Positions 24,008 to 33,025 are shown, numbered from the stretch's first letter. The stretch is 64,000 bases of DNA from Haloplanus vescus (GCF_900107665.1 NZ_FNQT01000001.1:1156398-1220397); one strand, 5' to 3'. Notes: generated by a model not told the origin, from the letters alone. Made by a program: numbers and translations.

Positions 24008-24829
24008 ATGGCCGCCGACCGGTCGATGCGCGCCTTCCGCGTCGCGTACGACGGCCGCCCGTACTCCGGCTTCCAGCGCCAACCGGACGTTCCCACCGTC
24101 GAGGACACGCTCTTCGACTCGCTTCGGAAGTTGGGCGTCCTCGATGGCGACACTCCCACGAACTACGCCGCCGCCGGCCGCACCGACGCGGGCGTGTCGG
24201 CGCTCGGCCAGACCGTCGCGTTCGAAGTTCCCGACTGGCTCACGCCCGCCGCGCTGAACGGCCAACTCCCGGGCGCGGTTCGGGCGTGGGCGAGCGCCGA
24301 CGTGCCCCCCGACTTCCACGCCACCCACGACGCCAGTCGGCGCACCTACCGCTATCACCTGCACGCGCCGACGCTGGACGACGCGCGAGCGAAGGCGGCG
24401 CTCGACCGACTGCGCGGCGAGGGCGACTTCCACAACCTGACGACGGACGACGAGGGGACCGTCCGGCGACTCGAAACCGACTGCGTCCGCGACGGCGACT
24501 TCCTCGTCCTGACACTCGCGTCTGACGGGTTCGCCCGGCACATGGTCCGGCGCATCGTCTCGCTGGTGCGGGCGGTGGGGAGCGGCGCCAGCGACCTCGA
24601 CCGAGTCGACCGCGTCTTGGGTCCGGAGCCACTCGACGGCCCGGCGGGCGTCGCCACGGCGCCGGCGACGCCGCTGGTCCTCGTCGACGTGACGTATCCG
24701 GGCGTGTCCTTCGACCCCGACCCGGACGCGGTGGCGAGCGCCCGCGAGGTGTTCGCCGAGCGACGAGTCGAGGGACTCGTGACGGCCCGCGTCGCCGGCG
24801 AGGTGGCCGAAGGCGTGACCGAGCGCTGA
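24008..24829 (+). CDS. truA: tRNA pseudouridine synthase A
   Basis: This enzyme makes pseudouridine at positions 38-40 of the anticodon stem. The 273-aa protein has AAGRTDAGVSALGQ with the catalytic Asp, the RTYRYHLHAPTLD segment and FARHMVRRIVSLVRAVG near the C-terminus. An in-frame ATG at 24026 (MRAFRVAYDG) is an equally good start and would be six residues shorter. It is three bases downstream of hisS, so the two tRNA enzymes are surely co-transcribed. Confidence 0.93.
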   Translation: MAADRSMRAFRVAYDGRPYSGFQRQPDVPTVEDTLFDSLRKLGVLDGDTPTNYAAAGRTDAGVSALGQTVAFEVPDWLTPAALNGQLPGAVRAWASADVPPDFHATHDASRRTYRYHLHAPTLDDARAKAALDRLRGEGDFHNLTTDDEGTVRRLETDCVRDGDFLVLTLASDGFARHMVRRIVSLVRAVGSGASDLDRVDRVLGPEPLDGPAGVATAPATPLVLVDVTYPGVSFDPDPDAVASAREVFAERRVEGLVTARVAGEVAEGVTER

Positions 24830-24867
24830 CCGGGGGGTACTTCCGGGGGGACGGCGTAGCCGGCGGT

Positions 24868-25485
24868 ATGCCAGAGCGGACTGCGGTCGTGCTCGCGGGC
24901 GGGCGGTCGACGCGGTTCGGCGAGGGGGACAAGGCCGTCGCCGACCTCGCGGGGACGCCCATGATTCGGCGCGTAATCGATCGAATCGCACCCGTCGTCG
25001 ACGCCGTCGTCGTCAACTGCCGGGCGGCGCAGGTACCGGCCATCCGCGAGGCCGTCGACGGCGCCGCCGTCCCCGTGACGTTCGCGGAAGACGAGTACCC
25101 TGACGAGGGGCCGATGGCGGGGATGGCGACGGGCCTGCGGGCCGTCGAGAGCGAGTACGCGTTCGTCGTCGCCTGCGACATGCCCCTCGTCGAAGCGGAA
25201 TTCGTCGACTACCTCTTCGAGCGAGCGGCGGGTCACGACGCCGCCGTCCCCCGCCCCGACCAGTGGTTCGAGACGACACACGCCGTCTACCGAGCGGCGG
25301 CGATGGCCGACGCCTGCGAGGCGGCGCTGGAAGCCGGCAAGAACCGCATCGTCGCCCCGCTGTTCGACCTCGATTTCGTCGTCCTCGACGCCGACGAGGT
25401 GCACGAACACGGCCACCCCCGGACGTTCGAGAACTGCAACACGAAAACGGACTTCGAGGACGCGGCGCGTCGACTGGAGAGCTGA
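24868..25485 (+). CDS. mobA: Molybdenum cofactor guanylyltransferase
   Basis: MobA attaches GMP to molybdopterin, giving the MGD form used by DMSO-reductase family enzymes such as the nitrate reductase at 59417. The 205-aa protein has the nucleotide-binding VLAGGRSTRFGEGDKAVADL signature, then VVACDMPLVEAEFVDYL with the metal-binding Asp, and ends in a NCNTKTDFEDA-like tail. It lies 38 bp after truA and converges with yqeC, six bases away. Its product links it to the nas genes far downstream. Confidence 0.9.
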   Translation: MPERTAVVLAGGRSTRFGEGDKAVADLAGTPMIRRVIDRIAPVVDAVVVNCRAAQVPAIREAVDGAAVPVTFAEDEYPDEGPMAGMATGLRAVESEYAFVVACDMPLVEAEFVDYLFERAAGHDAAVPRPDQWFETTHAVYRAAAMADACEAALEAGKNRIVAPLFDLDFVVLDADEVHEHGHPRTFENCNTKTDFEDAARRLES

Positions 25486-25491
25486 GCGGCG

Positions 25492-26217
25492 CTACTCGAT
25501 GACGTCGACGAGTTCGGCGTCAAGCATCCGCGCGAGGACGACCCGAGACACGTCGGCGCGGGCGTGAATCGCGTCGGCGATGGCCCGCCCCGTCTCGGCC
25601 AACTCGTCGTCGTCGACCATGTTGATTAGTGGCACGACCGTCGCGCTCGGCGGGACGCGCTTGCGCCCACCCTCGCGGCTCGCGAGGACGGTGCCCACCG
25701 CCTCGGGCGTGATGGTGTCGCCGAGTTCGAGGTCTGTGAGGGCGGCCACGCGCTCGGGGCGGTGGACGTGCTCCTCGGCGAGGGGTTTCCCGACGGCCTG
25801 CGCGCTGGCGACGGGGACGACGGTATCGGCCGTCGCCGGAATCTGTGGCTCGCGCTCGTCGGGCGCTTTCAGCAGGCGCGTCCGGGCGCCGTCGGCCTTC
25901 GTCAACACCGGGCCGTGGCCGTCCGTGGCGCGGATGGCGGTGACCGTCTCGCGGCCGTAGCCGAGATAGCGGTCGTCGCGCTCCTGTTCGAGGACGAGTC
26001 CGAGCGGCCAGTCCGTCGCCTCGCGGAGCGCACCCACGGGGTCGGGCGTGACCTCGACGGCCGCGACTTGGTCGTCGAAGATGGGGATGCGGACCGTCGC
26101 GGTCACGACGGCGCGGTCCAGGCGGTTCGCGAGTGTGTACAGCGTCGTCTTCTTGCCGCCGGCGCCGACGACACAGACGAGTGGCGCGTCGGCGGCCAGC
26201 GCCTCGACGAGGTTCAT
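25492..26217 (-). CDS. yqeC: YqeC-like molybdenum hydroxylase accessory protein
   Basis: The 241-aa protein resembles YqeC, a putative accessory factor of selenium- or molybdenum-dependent hydroxylases. It has an N-terminal P-loop-like VVGAGGKKTTLYTLANRL, then LTKADGARTRLLKAPD and ATVVPLINMVDD, all typical of that family. The ATG at 26217 is preferred over one 17 codons upstream, whose extra residues are basic. It is 20 bp from the ATP-PPase stop and convergent with mobA, so two molybdenum-related genes meet tail to tail. The exact reaction is not known. Confidence 0.82.
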   Translation of the reverse strand: MNLVEALAADAPLVCVVGAGGKKTTLYTLANRLDRAVVTATVRIPIFDDQVAAVEVTPDPVGALREATDWPLGLVLEQERDDRYLGYGRETVTAIRATDGHGPVLTKADGARTRLLKAPDEREPQIPATADTVVPVASAQAVGKPLAEEHVHRPERVAALTDLELGDTITPEAVGTVLASREGGRKRVPPSATVVPLINMVDDDELAETGRAIADAIHARADVSRVVLARMLDAELVDVIE

Positions 26218-26237
26218 AGCGCGGCTTCCACGCCCAG

Positions 26238-26861
26238 TCACTTCGGCGTATCGGGGCGGCCCGACCACTCGGGGTCGATGCCGCGGACGTGGGTCTGGTC
26301 GTGCGGTGGGAACACCGGGTCGACGGCGTCGGGACCGGCGCGGTCGACCAAGAGGTCGCGGAGTTCGGCCTCGTAGTCGGCGCGGGATACGGCCTCGCTC
26401 GGCCCGGAAACCACGTCGAGGGCGGCGTCGGCCATCGCGTCGACGGCCTGCCGGCCGAAGCCGGCGAGTGGGGCGAGATACGACACGCCGTGGCGGTCTT
26501 CGAGGCTCTGGGCGGCCGGGCGGTCGACGGTGGGCACTCGGTCGTCGCGGCGCGTGCCGTCGGCGACGGCGCGGGCGTCGAGGGCGGCCGCGCGTTCGAG
26601 GGCGTGGTCGTGGACGGTCTGAATCGCGTTGCGGGGGTAGCCGTCGGCCTGCAGCTGGTCGACGGCGTCGTCGGCGACGGCGGGGTCAAGGTCGAGTCGT
26701 CGGAAGGGGTAGCCGAGGCGGTCCGCGGCCTCGCGGGCGTGGCGCCAGTCGTCCGTGACGCCGAACGTGCCGGTGACGAGGGTCACGTCGTAGAACCGGT
26801 CGAGGAGGAGGGCTGCGAGCGTGGAGTCCTTGCCGCCGCTGTAAAGCAGGGCGACGCCCAT
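26238..26861 (-). CDS. N-type ATP pyrophosphatase domain protein
   Basis: The 207-aa protein begins with LLYSGGKDSTLAALLL, the PP-loop that binds ATP and releases pyrophosphate, as in diphthine-ammonia ligase, asparagine synthetase and tRNA thiolation enzymes. NAIQTVHDHALERAAAL and VADGTRRDDR are the downstream parts of that fold. No ferredoxin or substrate domain is fused. It begins one base from the PDCD5 stop, giving an operon S19e-PDCD5-ATPase. A role in tRNA or diphthamide-type modification would suit that context but is inference. Confidence 0.8.
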   Translation of the reverse strand: MGVALLYSGGKDSTLAALLLDRFYDVTLVTGTFGVTDDWRHAREAADRLGYPFRRLDLDPAVADDAVDQLQADGYPRNAIQTVHDHALERAAALDARAVADGTRRDDRVPTVDRPAAQSLEDRHGVSYLAPLAGFGRQAVDAMADAALDVVSGPSEAVSRADYEAELRDLLVDRAGPDAVDPVFPPHDQTHVRGIDPEWSGRPDTPK

Positions 26862-27221
26862 TCAGCGGTGACGGACGTCGAAGCTCTTGTCGGGGGTTAG
26901 TTCTTTCAGGAGCTTTCGCATCTGGTCCTCGTCGATGCGGTCCTGAATGCGGCCGCTACGGGCGAGGGCGACGATCTGTTGTTCGACCTGTTCGGCAACC
27001 TCCGGTTTCGACATCTGGACGGCGTTGAGACGCTGTCGGGCGCCGTCAGTGAGGTTCTGTTTCAGGACGGCCTGCTTCTGGGCTTCGGCCTGTTCCCGAG
27101 CAGCCTGCTGGTCGGCGCGTCCGCCGGCGCCGTCGCCGCCCTCCTGGGCCTGCTCTTTCAGCTCCTGCATCTTCTGCTGTCGAAGCTCTTCGATGCGTTC
27201 GTCGTCGGGGTTGCCACTCAT
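26862..27221 (-). CDS. PDCD5/TFAR19 family DNA-binding protein
   Basis: The 119-aa all-helical protein matches archaeal PDCD5 homologues. A charged N-terminal helix ([20 protein letters not shown]) leads to a Gln/Ala-rich linker and a triple-helix core ending [18 protein letters not shown]. The ATG at 27221 is preferred, as the upstream frame is Arg/Pro-rich read-through. It follows rps19e by 43 bp and abuts the ATP-PPase gene. The S19e-PDCD5 linkage is widespread in archaea and suggests a translation-associated role, though the family is usually labelled DNA-binding. Confidence 0.9.
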   Translation of the reverse strand: MSGNPDDERIEELRQQKMQELKEQAQEGGDGAGGRADQQAAREQAEAQKQAVLKQNLTDGARQRLNAVQMSKPEVAEQVEQQIVALARSGRIQDRIDEDQMRKLLKELTPDKSFDVRHR

Positions 27222-27264
27222 GGGAGTCACTAGCCGTCGAAGCGGTGAAAACGATTTCGGAGGG

Positions 27265-27720
27265 TTACGCGTACTTCTCGAGTTCGGGGCGGTCGAGGTC
27301 GTCGAGAACGTCGGCCGCGACTTCGTCAAGGAGGCTCTGCCCGTCCGGCGTGGCGACGCGACCCTCACCCTGTGCGGTGGAGACGAGACCCTCGTCTTCG
27401 AGCTGCTGGAGGATCGTTCGGATGATCTTCTTGCTGCCGGTTTCGGCGTGCGGGGCGGCGACGCGGTAGCGCGTCGAGCCCTCGTTGCGGTCGCCGTAGG
27501 CCGTCGAGAGTCGGTCGACGCCGACGGGGCCGTCGACAGCGACTTTCCGCAGGAGGCTGGCCGCGCGAACGAACCAGAAGTCGTCCTGCTGGGGCGGGAG
27601 CTCGTTGCTGACGCCGGCCTTGGTGTAGTTGATCCAGTCGGGCTCGTCGATACGGTCCTCGAGTCGGTCGGCGAGCGCCTCGATGAGCGCGTCCGCCGGC
27701 ACGTCGTAGAGGGTTACCAT
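27265..27720 (-). CDS. rps19e: 30S ribosomal protein S19e
   Basis: The 151-aa small-subunit protein has the family segments [54 protein letters not shown] and [20 protein letters not shown], ending with a helical [16 protein letters not shown] winged-helix part. The start at 27720 gives the normal archaeal length. It is the first gene of the S19e-PDCD5-ATPase unit; a TTTAAA-type box lies about 25-30 bp upstream (near 27748). Confidence 0.96.
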   Translation of the reverse strand: MVTLYDVPADALIEALADRLEDRIDEPDWINYTKAGVSNELPPQQDDFWFVRAASLLRKVAVDGPVGVDRLSTAYGDRNEGSTRYRVAAPHAETGSKKIIRTILQQLEDEGLVSTAQGEGRVATPDGQSLLDEVAADVLDDLDRPELEKYA

Positions 27721-27760
27721 TGGCGCAAGGTTCCCGCGGACGGCGTTTAAACCCATCGTA

Positions 27761-28822
27761 TTAGACACGTGAGCGGAGGCCGAGCGAGCCCACGACGAGG
27801 CCGCCGAGGACCGTCGGCGTCCAGTAGACAGCGCCCCGGAACACGACGACGGCGGCGAGGGCGATGGGTTCGGTGACGGCGGGCAGCGGCGCCGCGACCA
27901 GCAGGACGACCAGCACCGTCTCGATGCCGCCGGCGCCGCCGGGCAGGGGCGTCACGCCCGCGATGGCGCCGATGGGGACGACGAAGAGCGCGATGGAGAG
28001 CGGGATGGGCGTGCCGATGGCGCGGAAGGCGAGCCACAGGCCGACCATCTGGAAGAACCAGCCGATAGCCGACAGCCCGAGCGCGAGTGCGAGGCCCCGC
28101 GGGTTGGTGGCGACGCGTTCGATGGCGCGGAAGAAGCCGTTGATGCGGCGTTCGATACCGCCCACAGTCGGAACAGGCACGCGCGGCAGGCGGGTCGCAA
28201 TCGCTCGAATGGCCGGCGTTAGGACGCCGACGACGCGGGCTTCGACCTGATAGCGTCGGCGCCAGCCGAGATAGACCAGCGACGGGACGCCGATGGCGAG
28301 CACCGCCACCGCGGCGAGGGCGAATTCGAGGCGGCGATTCGCCCCAAAGGCCGTCTCGGTGACGAAGTAGCCGGCGCCGACGAGGGCGATGGTGATGGAG
28401 GGGACGAAGTTGAGCGTGTCGACGCTGGCGATGGCGGCGAGGCCCGTCTCGTACTCGGTGTCGGTCACGCGCGAGATGAGGAGGGCAGTGATGGGTTCCC
28501 CGCCCGCCTGTCCGAACGGCGTGACGTTGTTGGCGAACATGGCGCCGGTGAAGACCAGGAACGCCTGCGGGACGGAGAGCGAAACGCCGAGGACGTCGAG
28601 GACGACGCGGAGCGAGAACGCCCACGCCGCGAGCCACCCGAGGGTGACGAGGACGACCAGCGCCACGAGACGAACGTCGGCGGCGCGGAGCTGCGCGACG
28701 AGTTTGTCGACGCCGGCGAAGGTGAAGAGCACCGCGAACACGACGAGTGCGCCGACGAACCCGAGTATCGTCGCACGCGTACGACCGCCGGCCATACGAC
28801 GGGCGAAGGGGAGCCGAGGCAT
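27761..28822 (-). CDS. Flippase-like integral membrane protein (UPF0104 type)
   Basis: The 353-aa protein has about eight TM segments and resembles the lysylphosphatidylglycerol synthase TM region/UPF0104 family. Family-like stretches are NVTPFGQAGGEPITALL, VDTLNFVPSITIALVG and PLPGGAGGIETVLVVLL. The start could be ATG 28822 or ATG 28795 (MAGGRTRA). These proteins lack the synthase domain and are thought to move lipids or glycolipids. It is divergent from thiL and 40 bp upstream of the S19e start on the same strand. Confidence 0.82.
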   Translation of the reverse strand: MPRLPFARRMAGGRTRATILGFVGALVVFAVLFTFAGVDKLVAQLRAADVRLVALVVLVTLGWLAAWAFSLRVVLDVLGVSLSVPQAFLVFTGAMFANNVTPFGQAGGEPITALLISRVTDTEYETGLAAIASVDTLNFVPSITIALVGAGYFVTETAFGANRRLEFALAAVAVLAIGVPSLVYLGWRRRYQVEARVVGVLTPAIRAIATRLPRVPVPTVGGIERRINGFFRAIERVATNPRGLALALGLSAIGWFFQMVGLWLAFRAIGTPIPLSIALFVVPIGAIAGVTPLPGGAGGIETVLVVLLVAAPLPAVTEPIALAAVVVFRGAVYWTPTVLGGLVVGSLGLRSRV

Positions 28823-28880
28823 TAACCCACCGGAAGCGACGTGCTCGGGATTTTTTATGCCGACACCGAGAACGCCGTCC

Positions 28881-29744
28881 ATGGACGAACGGAGCGCGTT
28901 GGGGATGCTCGCCGACGCCGTCGGGGCGGCGGGCGACGACGCCGCGGTAGTCGACGGGTTGGTCGTGACGACGGACATGCTCCACGAGCGGACGGACTTC
29001 CCCCCGGGGACGACGCGATACACGGCGGGCTGGCGGGCAGTCGGCGCCTCGCTGTCGGACGTGGCGGCCATGGGCGCGGACGCGACGGCGGCCGTCGCCG
29101 CCTACGGGGCGCCAACGTTCGACGCCGACGAAGTGCGGGCGTTCGTCGACGGCGCGAACGACGTGTGCGACCTGACCGGCGCCCGCTACGTCGGCGGTGA
29201 CCTCGACAGTCACGACGAGTTCACCGTCGCCAGCACCGTCGTCGGCCGGACCGACGACCCCGTCCCCCGGTCGGGCGCGTCGCCCGGCGAGGCGGTGTAC
29301 GTCACCGGAACGCTCGGGCGGACCGGCGCCGCGATTCGCGCGTTCGAGCGCGGCGACGACGAGCAGGGCAACGCCCTCTTTCGGTTCGAACCGCGCGTCG
29401 ACGCCGGACAAGCACTGGCACCGGTCGCCACCGCGATGATGGACTCCTCGGACGGCCTCGCGCGCTCACTCCACCAGCTCGCCGAGGCGAGCGACTGCGG
29501 GTTCGATATCTCGTGGGACCGCCTCCCGGTCGATTCGAGCGTCGAGGACGTGGCTACCGACGCGGCGGACCGCCGCGAGCTCGCGGCCTTCTTCGGCGAG
29601 GACTTCGAACTCGTGTTCACCGCGCCGCCATCGGCGCTTGAGTCGGTCGACCTCTCGACGCCAGTCACGCGCATCGGCGACGTGACAGCCGCTGGAGTCG
29701 TCGCCGACGGTGACTCGCTCCCGGACCGGGGGTACACCCACTAA
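28881..29744 (+). CDS. thiL: Thiamine-monophosphate kinase
   Basis: ThiL phosphorylates thiamine monophosphate to the active diphosphate. The 287-aa PurM-fold protein has GDDAAVVDGLVVTTDML, GWRAVGASLSDVAAMGA, YVGGDLDSHDEF and MDSSDGLARSLHQLAEASD, all in the right order. The ATG at 28881 matches known haloarchaeal N-termini. The stop forms a four-base CTAA overlap with the convergent site-2 protease. A TTTTTTAT tract about 25-30 bp upstream is a likely TATA box, making the message nearly leaderless. Confidence 0.92.
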   Translation: MDERSALGMLADAVGAAGDDAAVVDGLVVTTDMLHERTDFPPGTTRYTAGWRAVGASLSDVAAMGADATAAVAAYGAPTFDADEVRAFVDGANDVCDLTGARYVGGDLDSHDEFTVASTVVGRTDDPVPRSGASPGEAVYVTGTLGRTGAAIRAFERGDDEQGNALFRFEPRVDAGQALAPVATAMMDSSDGLARSLHQLAEASDCGFDISWDRLPVDSSVEDVATDAADRRELAAFFGEDFELVFTAPPSALESVDLSTPVTRIGDVTAAGVVADGDSLPDRGYTH

Positions 29745-30868
29745 CCCAGCAGCTGCACGGGAACGAGGAGGAAACAGAGCGCGCCCAAGCCGAAGGTGAG
29801 GAGGCCGACGAGCTGGCGCTTCCAGCCGAGCGGTGTCTCGTCGGCGGGGTGGGCCGGGCCGTTGTACGCGATGACGATGGCGAACACGCCCCAGAGCGCC
29901 CACAGCCCGACGGACTCGTTGATGGCGAGGTCACGGACGTAGTAGAGATAGCCCGCGAGCGAGAAGAGCGCGAGCGGTACGAACGAGGCCAGCGTCTCCT
30001 GTCGCCGGCCGAGCATGGCTCGCACCATGTGGCCGCCGTCGAGTTGGCCGACCGGAAGCAGGTTGAGGACGGTGAAGAACATCCCCACCCAGCCGCCGAT
30101 GATGACGGGGTGGACGGTCTTGGTCGGGTCGGCGTAGCTCGTCGGCTGGCCGAGCGCCGTCGCGATGAGGTCGAGCAACAGTGGGTCGTTGAAGATGATG
30201 ACCTGACCGGACGATTCGACGACGCGCTGTGGGAGGGTCATCGGCTCCAGCGAGAGGCCGATGGCGGTCACGACGACAGTCGCAACGAGACCGGTCAGCG
30301 GCCCGGCGACGCCGATGTCGAACAGCGCCTTTCGGTCCGGCATCCGCCCGCGCATGCGGATGATGGCCCCGAGCGTCCCGAAGGGGAAGACGAAGGGAAT
30401 GAGGTAGGGGAGCGAGACGTCGACGCCGTGGTATCGGCCGGCGATGTAGTGGCCGAGTTCGTGCGCGGTCAACACGCCGAGGACGGCGGCGGTAAACGGC
30501 CACGCGCGCAGGGCGACCAAGGGATTGGCGGCGATGTCGCTGTAGGGGATGTAGTACCAGACGAGTGCGCCGACGAAGAGTGTCGACAGCATCGTCGCGC
30601 CGAAGAGAACGAGGTTCGTCCACGGGATGCCGTGAATCCGGCCGTCGGCCGGGGTGGCGACGACGGTGGTTTCGTAGGGTTCTCGCCCCGCTTCGAGGTC
30701 GATGCGGTAGCCGGCGCGGCGGAACGAGTCGCGGAGTTCGTCGGCGAGTTGGCCGCGGGGAACGAGCGGTTCGCCGTAGTATCGAACCCGGTCGCCGTCT
30801 CGTTCCACGTCGCGGACGTAAAAGACGGAATTGAGGGCGTCAGACGGCGGTCGGTCGACTCCGTCCAT
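29741..30868 (-). CDS. Site-2 protease family metalloprotease (M50)
   Basis: The 375-aa intramembrane zinc protease would release membrane-tethered regulators. A soluble N-terminal region of about 100 residues is followed by about six TM segments. AHELGHYIAGRYHG supplies the HExxH zinc ligands and NLLPVGQLDGGHMVRAML the third ligand region. The start at 30868 is supported by a TATA box 25-30 bp upstream at 30893-30900. The substrate is unknown. Confidence 0.92.
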   Translation of the reverse strand: MDGVDRPPSDALNSVFYVRDVERDGDRVRYYGEPLVPRGQLADELRDSFRRAGYRIDLEAGREPYETTVVATPADGRIHGIPWTNLVLFGATMLSTLFVGALVWYYIPYSDIAANPLVALRAWPFTAAVLGVLTAHELGHYIAGRYHGVDVSLPYLIPFVFPFGTLGAIIRMRGRMPDRKALFDIGVAGPLTGLVATVVVTAIGLSLEPMTLPQRVVESSGQVIIFNDPLLLDLIATALGQPTSYADPTKTVHPVIIGGWVGMFFTVLNLLPVGQLDGGHMVRAMLGRRQETLASFVPLALFSLAGYLYYVRDLAINESVGLWALWGVFAIVIAYNGPAHPADETPLGWKRQLVGLLTFGLGALCFLLVPVQLLG

Positions 30869-30892
30869 CGATTCTGGGTACGTCGCTCAGCG

Positions 30893-30900
30893 GTATAAAA
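30893..30900 (-). promoter_or_regulatory. TATA box of the site-2 protease gene
   Basis: On the minus strand this reads TTTTATA, centred about 28 bp before the start codon at 30868. That spacing predicts a leaderless mRNA and supports the chosen start. Confidence 0.65.
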
Positions 30901-30948
30901 CCCGTGAAGCAGGCGGCGGCGCGCGTGGCGGGGACCAGTAGCGACCGA

Positions 30949-31203
30949 CTACGCCGTCTCGATTCGCCACGTGGTCGCGCTCGTGTACGACCACTTCTCG
31001 ACCTCAAGGTCGGACGCGGAGTCGCGGAGCTTGACCATCAGGGCGCCGATTTCTTTGGGGGACAGGCCGACTTCGTCGGCGATGAACTTGCTCTTGAAGT
31101 ACATCTCGCCGTCCTGTGCCTTCGAGACCAGGAACTGCTTCAGGCGTTCCTCTTTGGACACACTGTCGTCGGCTTCGGTGGAGGGGTCTGCGGTTGCGCT
31201 CAT
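30949..31203 (-). CDS. Small winged-helix-like haloarchaeal protein (DUF7123-like)
   Basis: The 84-aa protein has an acidic N-terminus and a compact domain with LKQFLVSKAQDGEMYFKSKF and DEVGLSPKEIGALMVKLRDS, a helix-turn-helix-like stretch ending in WSYTSATTWRIE. It resembles the haloarchaeal DUF7123 family, small winged-helix proteins of unknown function. The ATG at 31203 is preferred because a strong TATA lies about 40 bp upstream. It is a single gene between the protease promoter and a non-coding stretch. Confidence 0.8.
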   Translation of the reverse strand: MSATADPSTEADDSVSKEERLKQFLVSKAQDGEMYFKSKFIADEVGLSPKEIGALMVKLRDSASDLEVEKWSYTSATTWRIETA

Positions 31204-31237
31204 TTGTTGTCGCCTCAATTCACCGTACAAGCCGGAG

Positions 31238-31248
31238 GATTATATAAA
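31238..31248 (-). promoter_or_regulatory. TATA box of the 84-aa gene
   Basis: The minus strand reads CTTTATATAATCC here, one of the best TATA matches in the window. Transcription would start near 31216, with a leader of about a dozen bases before the ATG at 31203. Confidence 0.65.
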
Positions 31249-31426
31249 GGAGAGAACGTTCGGAGCAGTTCGGGCGGTTTCATCAATTTACCCGGGTTTG
31301 TGAAACCTTCAGGACGTTTTACGAAGCCGCGAGATATTTTATACGCGCTTTTGAGAGATTCTTTCGTTTATATTATAGAGAATTAAATACGGCCCGGGCT
31401 CCCGGTTCGACGGGTGGATTCGGGGG
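31249..31426. other. AT-rich intergenic stretch with inverted repeat
   Basis: No open frame is convincing. GGTTTCA (31276-31282) is inverted as TGAAACC (31301-31307) around a CCCGGG. Further along are several TATA-like runs (for example TTTTATA near 31337-31343) and an AT-rich block to about 31390. It lies downstream of moaE on the minus strand and upstream of the 84-aa gene promoter. A terminator region, extra upstream promoter or small RNA could be here. Confidence 0.4.
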
Positions 31427-32203
31427 TCAGGCCTGCTCGTGAATCCAGAATTCCTCGTCGGTCGTCGACTCCTTCTTGAAGATGGGCACCTCGTCTTTGA
31501 GGCGGTTGATGCCGTCCTCGACGGTGCTGAACGCCTCCTCGCGGTGGCCGGCGAGGACGACGACGAAGACGATGTCCTCACCCTCGCGAATGACGCCGGT
31601 TCGGTGGTGCATGAGCACCTCGAAGACGCCGTCGCGCGCCTCGAGCTCCTCCCGAATCGCCTGCATGCGGTCGGCGGCGACGCCCTCGTACTTCTCGAAC
31701 TCTAGGTGGGTGGTCCGCGTGTCGTCTGCCGAGTCCTTGACGCGGACGCGCCCGGTGAAGGTGGCGATAGCACCGGAGCGTTCGGCCAGCGGCGAGGCCT
31801 TCGCCTCCTGGACGAGCGATTCGAGGGTCACGCGGTCGTCGAGCGACGGAATCGTGTCGAGGACTGGGTCAAGGTCGCTCTCGGCGTCGGAGATGGTGGC
31901 GACCACGTCGCCGACGGGGTCGGCGTCGCCGATGGCGACGGTCGGGAGATGCGCGTCGAAGCCGATGGTGAGCGTGATGTCGTAGTCGGGGACGAGCGAG
32001 TCAAGGAGGCCGGAGAGCGTCTCGCCGTCGCCCGCACCAATCCACGAGCCGTCGTTCGAGAGGCCGTACGCCGCGCCGGCGTCGGTGTCGCGGGCCGCCG
32101 TCTCGGGGAGCGTCTCCACCGTGGCCACGCGCCCGTCGAGACGGGGAACGAGCCGGTCGGCCAGATCGACCGCGTTCGGGCCGACGAGATTGAGCGTCTT
32201 CAT
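31427..32203 (-). CDS. moaE: Molybdopterin synthase large subunit fused to MobB-like domain
   Basis: MoaE converts precursor Z to molybdopterin with MoaD. The 258-aa protein has an N-terminal segment (about 1-115) resembling a reduced MobB-like nucleotide-binding domain (MKTLNLVGPNAVDLADRLVP, ITLTIGFDAHLPTVAIGD), and a C-terminal MoaE domain with SGAIATFTGRVR, LEFEKYEGVAADRMQAI, HRTGVIREGEDIVFVVV and FKKE. The N-terminal part lacks a Walker A GKT. The start at 32203 has a TTAATT box about 28 bp upstream. It is divergent from pyrH. Confidence 0.9.
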   Translation of the reverse strand: MKTLNLVGPNAVDLADRLVPRLDGRVATVETLPETAARDTDAGAAYGLSNDGSWIGAGDGETLSGLLDSLVPDYDITLTIGFDAHLPTVAIGDADPVGDVVATISDAESDLDPVLDTIPSLDDRVTLESLVQEAKASPLAERSGAIATFTGRVRVKDSADDTRTTHLEFEKYEGVAADRMQAIREELEARDGVFEVLMHHRTGVIREGEDIVFVVVLAGHREEAFSTVEDGINRLKDEVPIFKKESTTDEEFWIHEQA

Positions 32204-32323
32204 GGATGTACGACGCGGACGCGAACCCTTAATTGTGTCTCGACGCGCACGCCGCGCGCTGTGAGCGTGCGGTGCTGGCGGCTTAACAACCCTTAAGCGT
32301 GCTTCGTGGCTACGCGTCGAGTA

Positions 32324-33025
32324 ATGCGAGTCGTAATCTCTATCGGCGGGAGTGTTCTCGCGCCCGACCTCGACGCCGACCGCGTCGCGGGTCACGCGGC
32401 GGCGGTCGAACGCCTCGTCGACGAGGGGTGTGAGGTCGGCGCAGTCGTCGGCGGCGGCGGAGCCGCCCGTGACTACATCGGGGCGGCGCGAAGCCTCGGC
32501 GCCAACGAGGTACAGCTGGACCAGATCGGCATCGACGTGACGCGAGTCAACGCGCGCCTGTTGATCGCCGCACTCGACGACCGGGCCGCGCCGTCGCCGG
32601 CCCGCGAGTACGAGGAGGCGGGCGAGGCGCTCCGCCGCGGCGACGTGCCCGTGATGGGTGGCGTGATGCCCGGCCAGACGACCGACGCCGTCGCGGCGGC
32701 GCTCGCGGAGTACGTCGACGCGGACCTCCTCGTCTACGCTACGAGCGTCGACGGCGTCTTCAGCGCCGACCCCGACGACGACCCCGACGCGGAGCAGTAC
32801 GGGCGACTCACGGGGGCGGAACTGGTCGACCTAGTCGCGCCGATGAGTCGCGGCGCCGGCGCGTCGGCGCCCGTCGACCTGCTGGCGGCGAAACTCATCG
32901 AGCGCTCGACGATGCGGACCATCGTCCTCGACGGCACCGACCCGGACCGAATCGCGCGGGCCGTCCTCGACGGCGACCACACGGGGACCGACGTGGTGCC
33001 CGTCGGCTGTGACACGGACCTATGA
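32324..33025 (+). CDS. pyrH: UMP kinase
   Basis: UMP kinase makes UDP for pyrimidine nucleotides. The 233-aa amino-acid-kinase fold protein begins VVISIGGSVLAPDLD and shows GGGGAARDYIGAARSLGA and ADLLVYATSVDGVFSADPDD, which match archaeal PyrH. The ATG at 32324 is preferred; another in-frame start lies six codons upstream. A TTAAG box about 28 bp upstream suggests a leaderless mRNA. The stop overlaps the lysS start (ATGA at 33022). Confidence 0.94.
   Translation: MRVVISIGGSVLAPDLDADRVAGHAAAVERLVDEGCEVGAVVGGGGAARDYIGAARSLGANEVQLDQIGIDVTRVNARLLIAALDDRAAPSPAREYEEAGEALRRGDVPVMGGVMPGQTTDAVAAALAEYVDADLLVYATSVDGVFSADPDDDPDAEQYGRLTGAELVDLVAPMSRGAGASAPVDLLAAKLIERSTMRTIVLDGTDPDRIARAVLDGDHTGTDVVPVGCDTDL

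Noticed and set aside
22409-24991. 860-aa minus ORF over hisS and truA
   Set aside because: Runs antisense to two clearly recognised genes and has no domain of its own.
27747-29411. 554-aa minus ORF covering thiL and the flippase-like gene
   Set aside because: Arg/Pro-rich shadow frame; both covered genes have clear family motifs in other frames.
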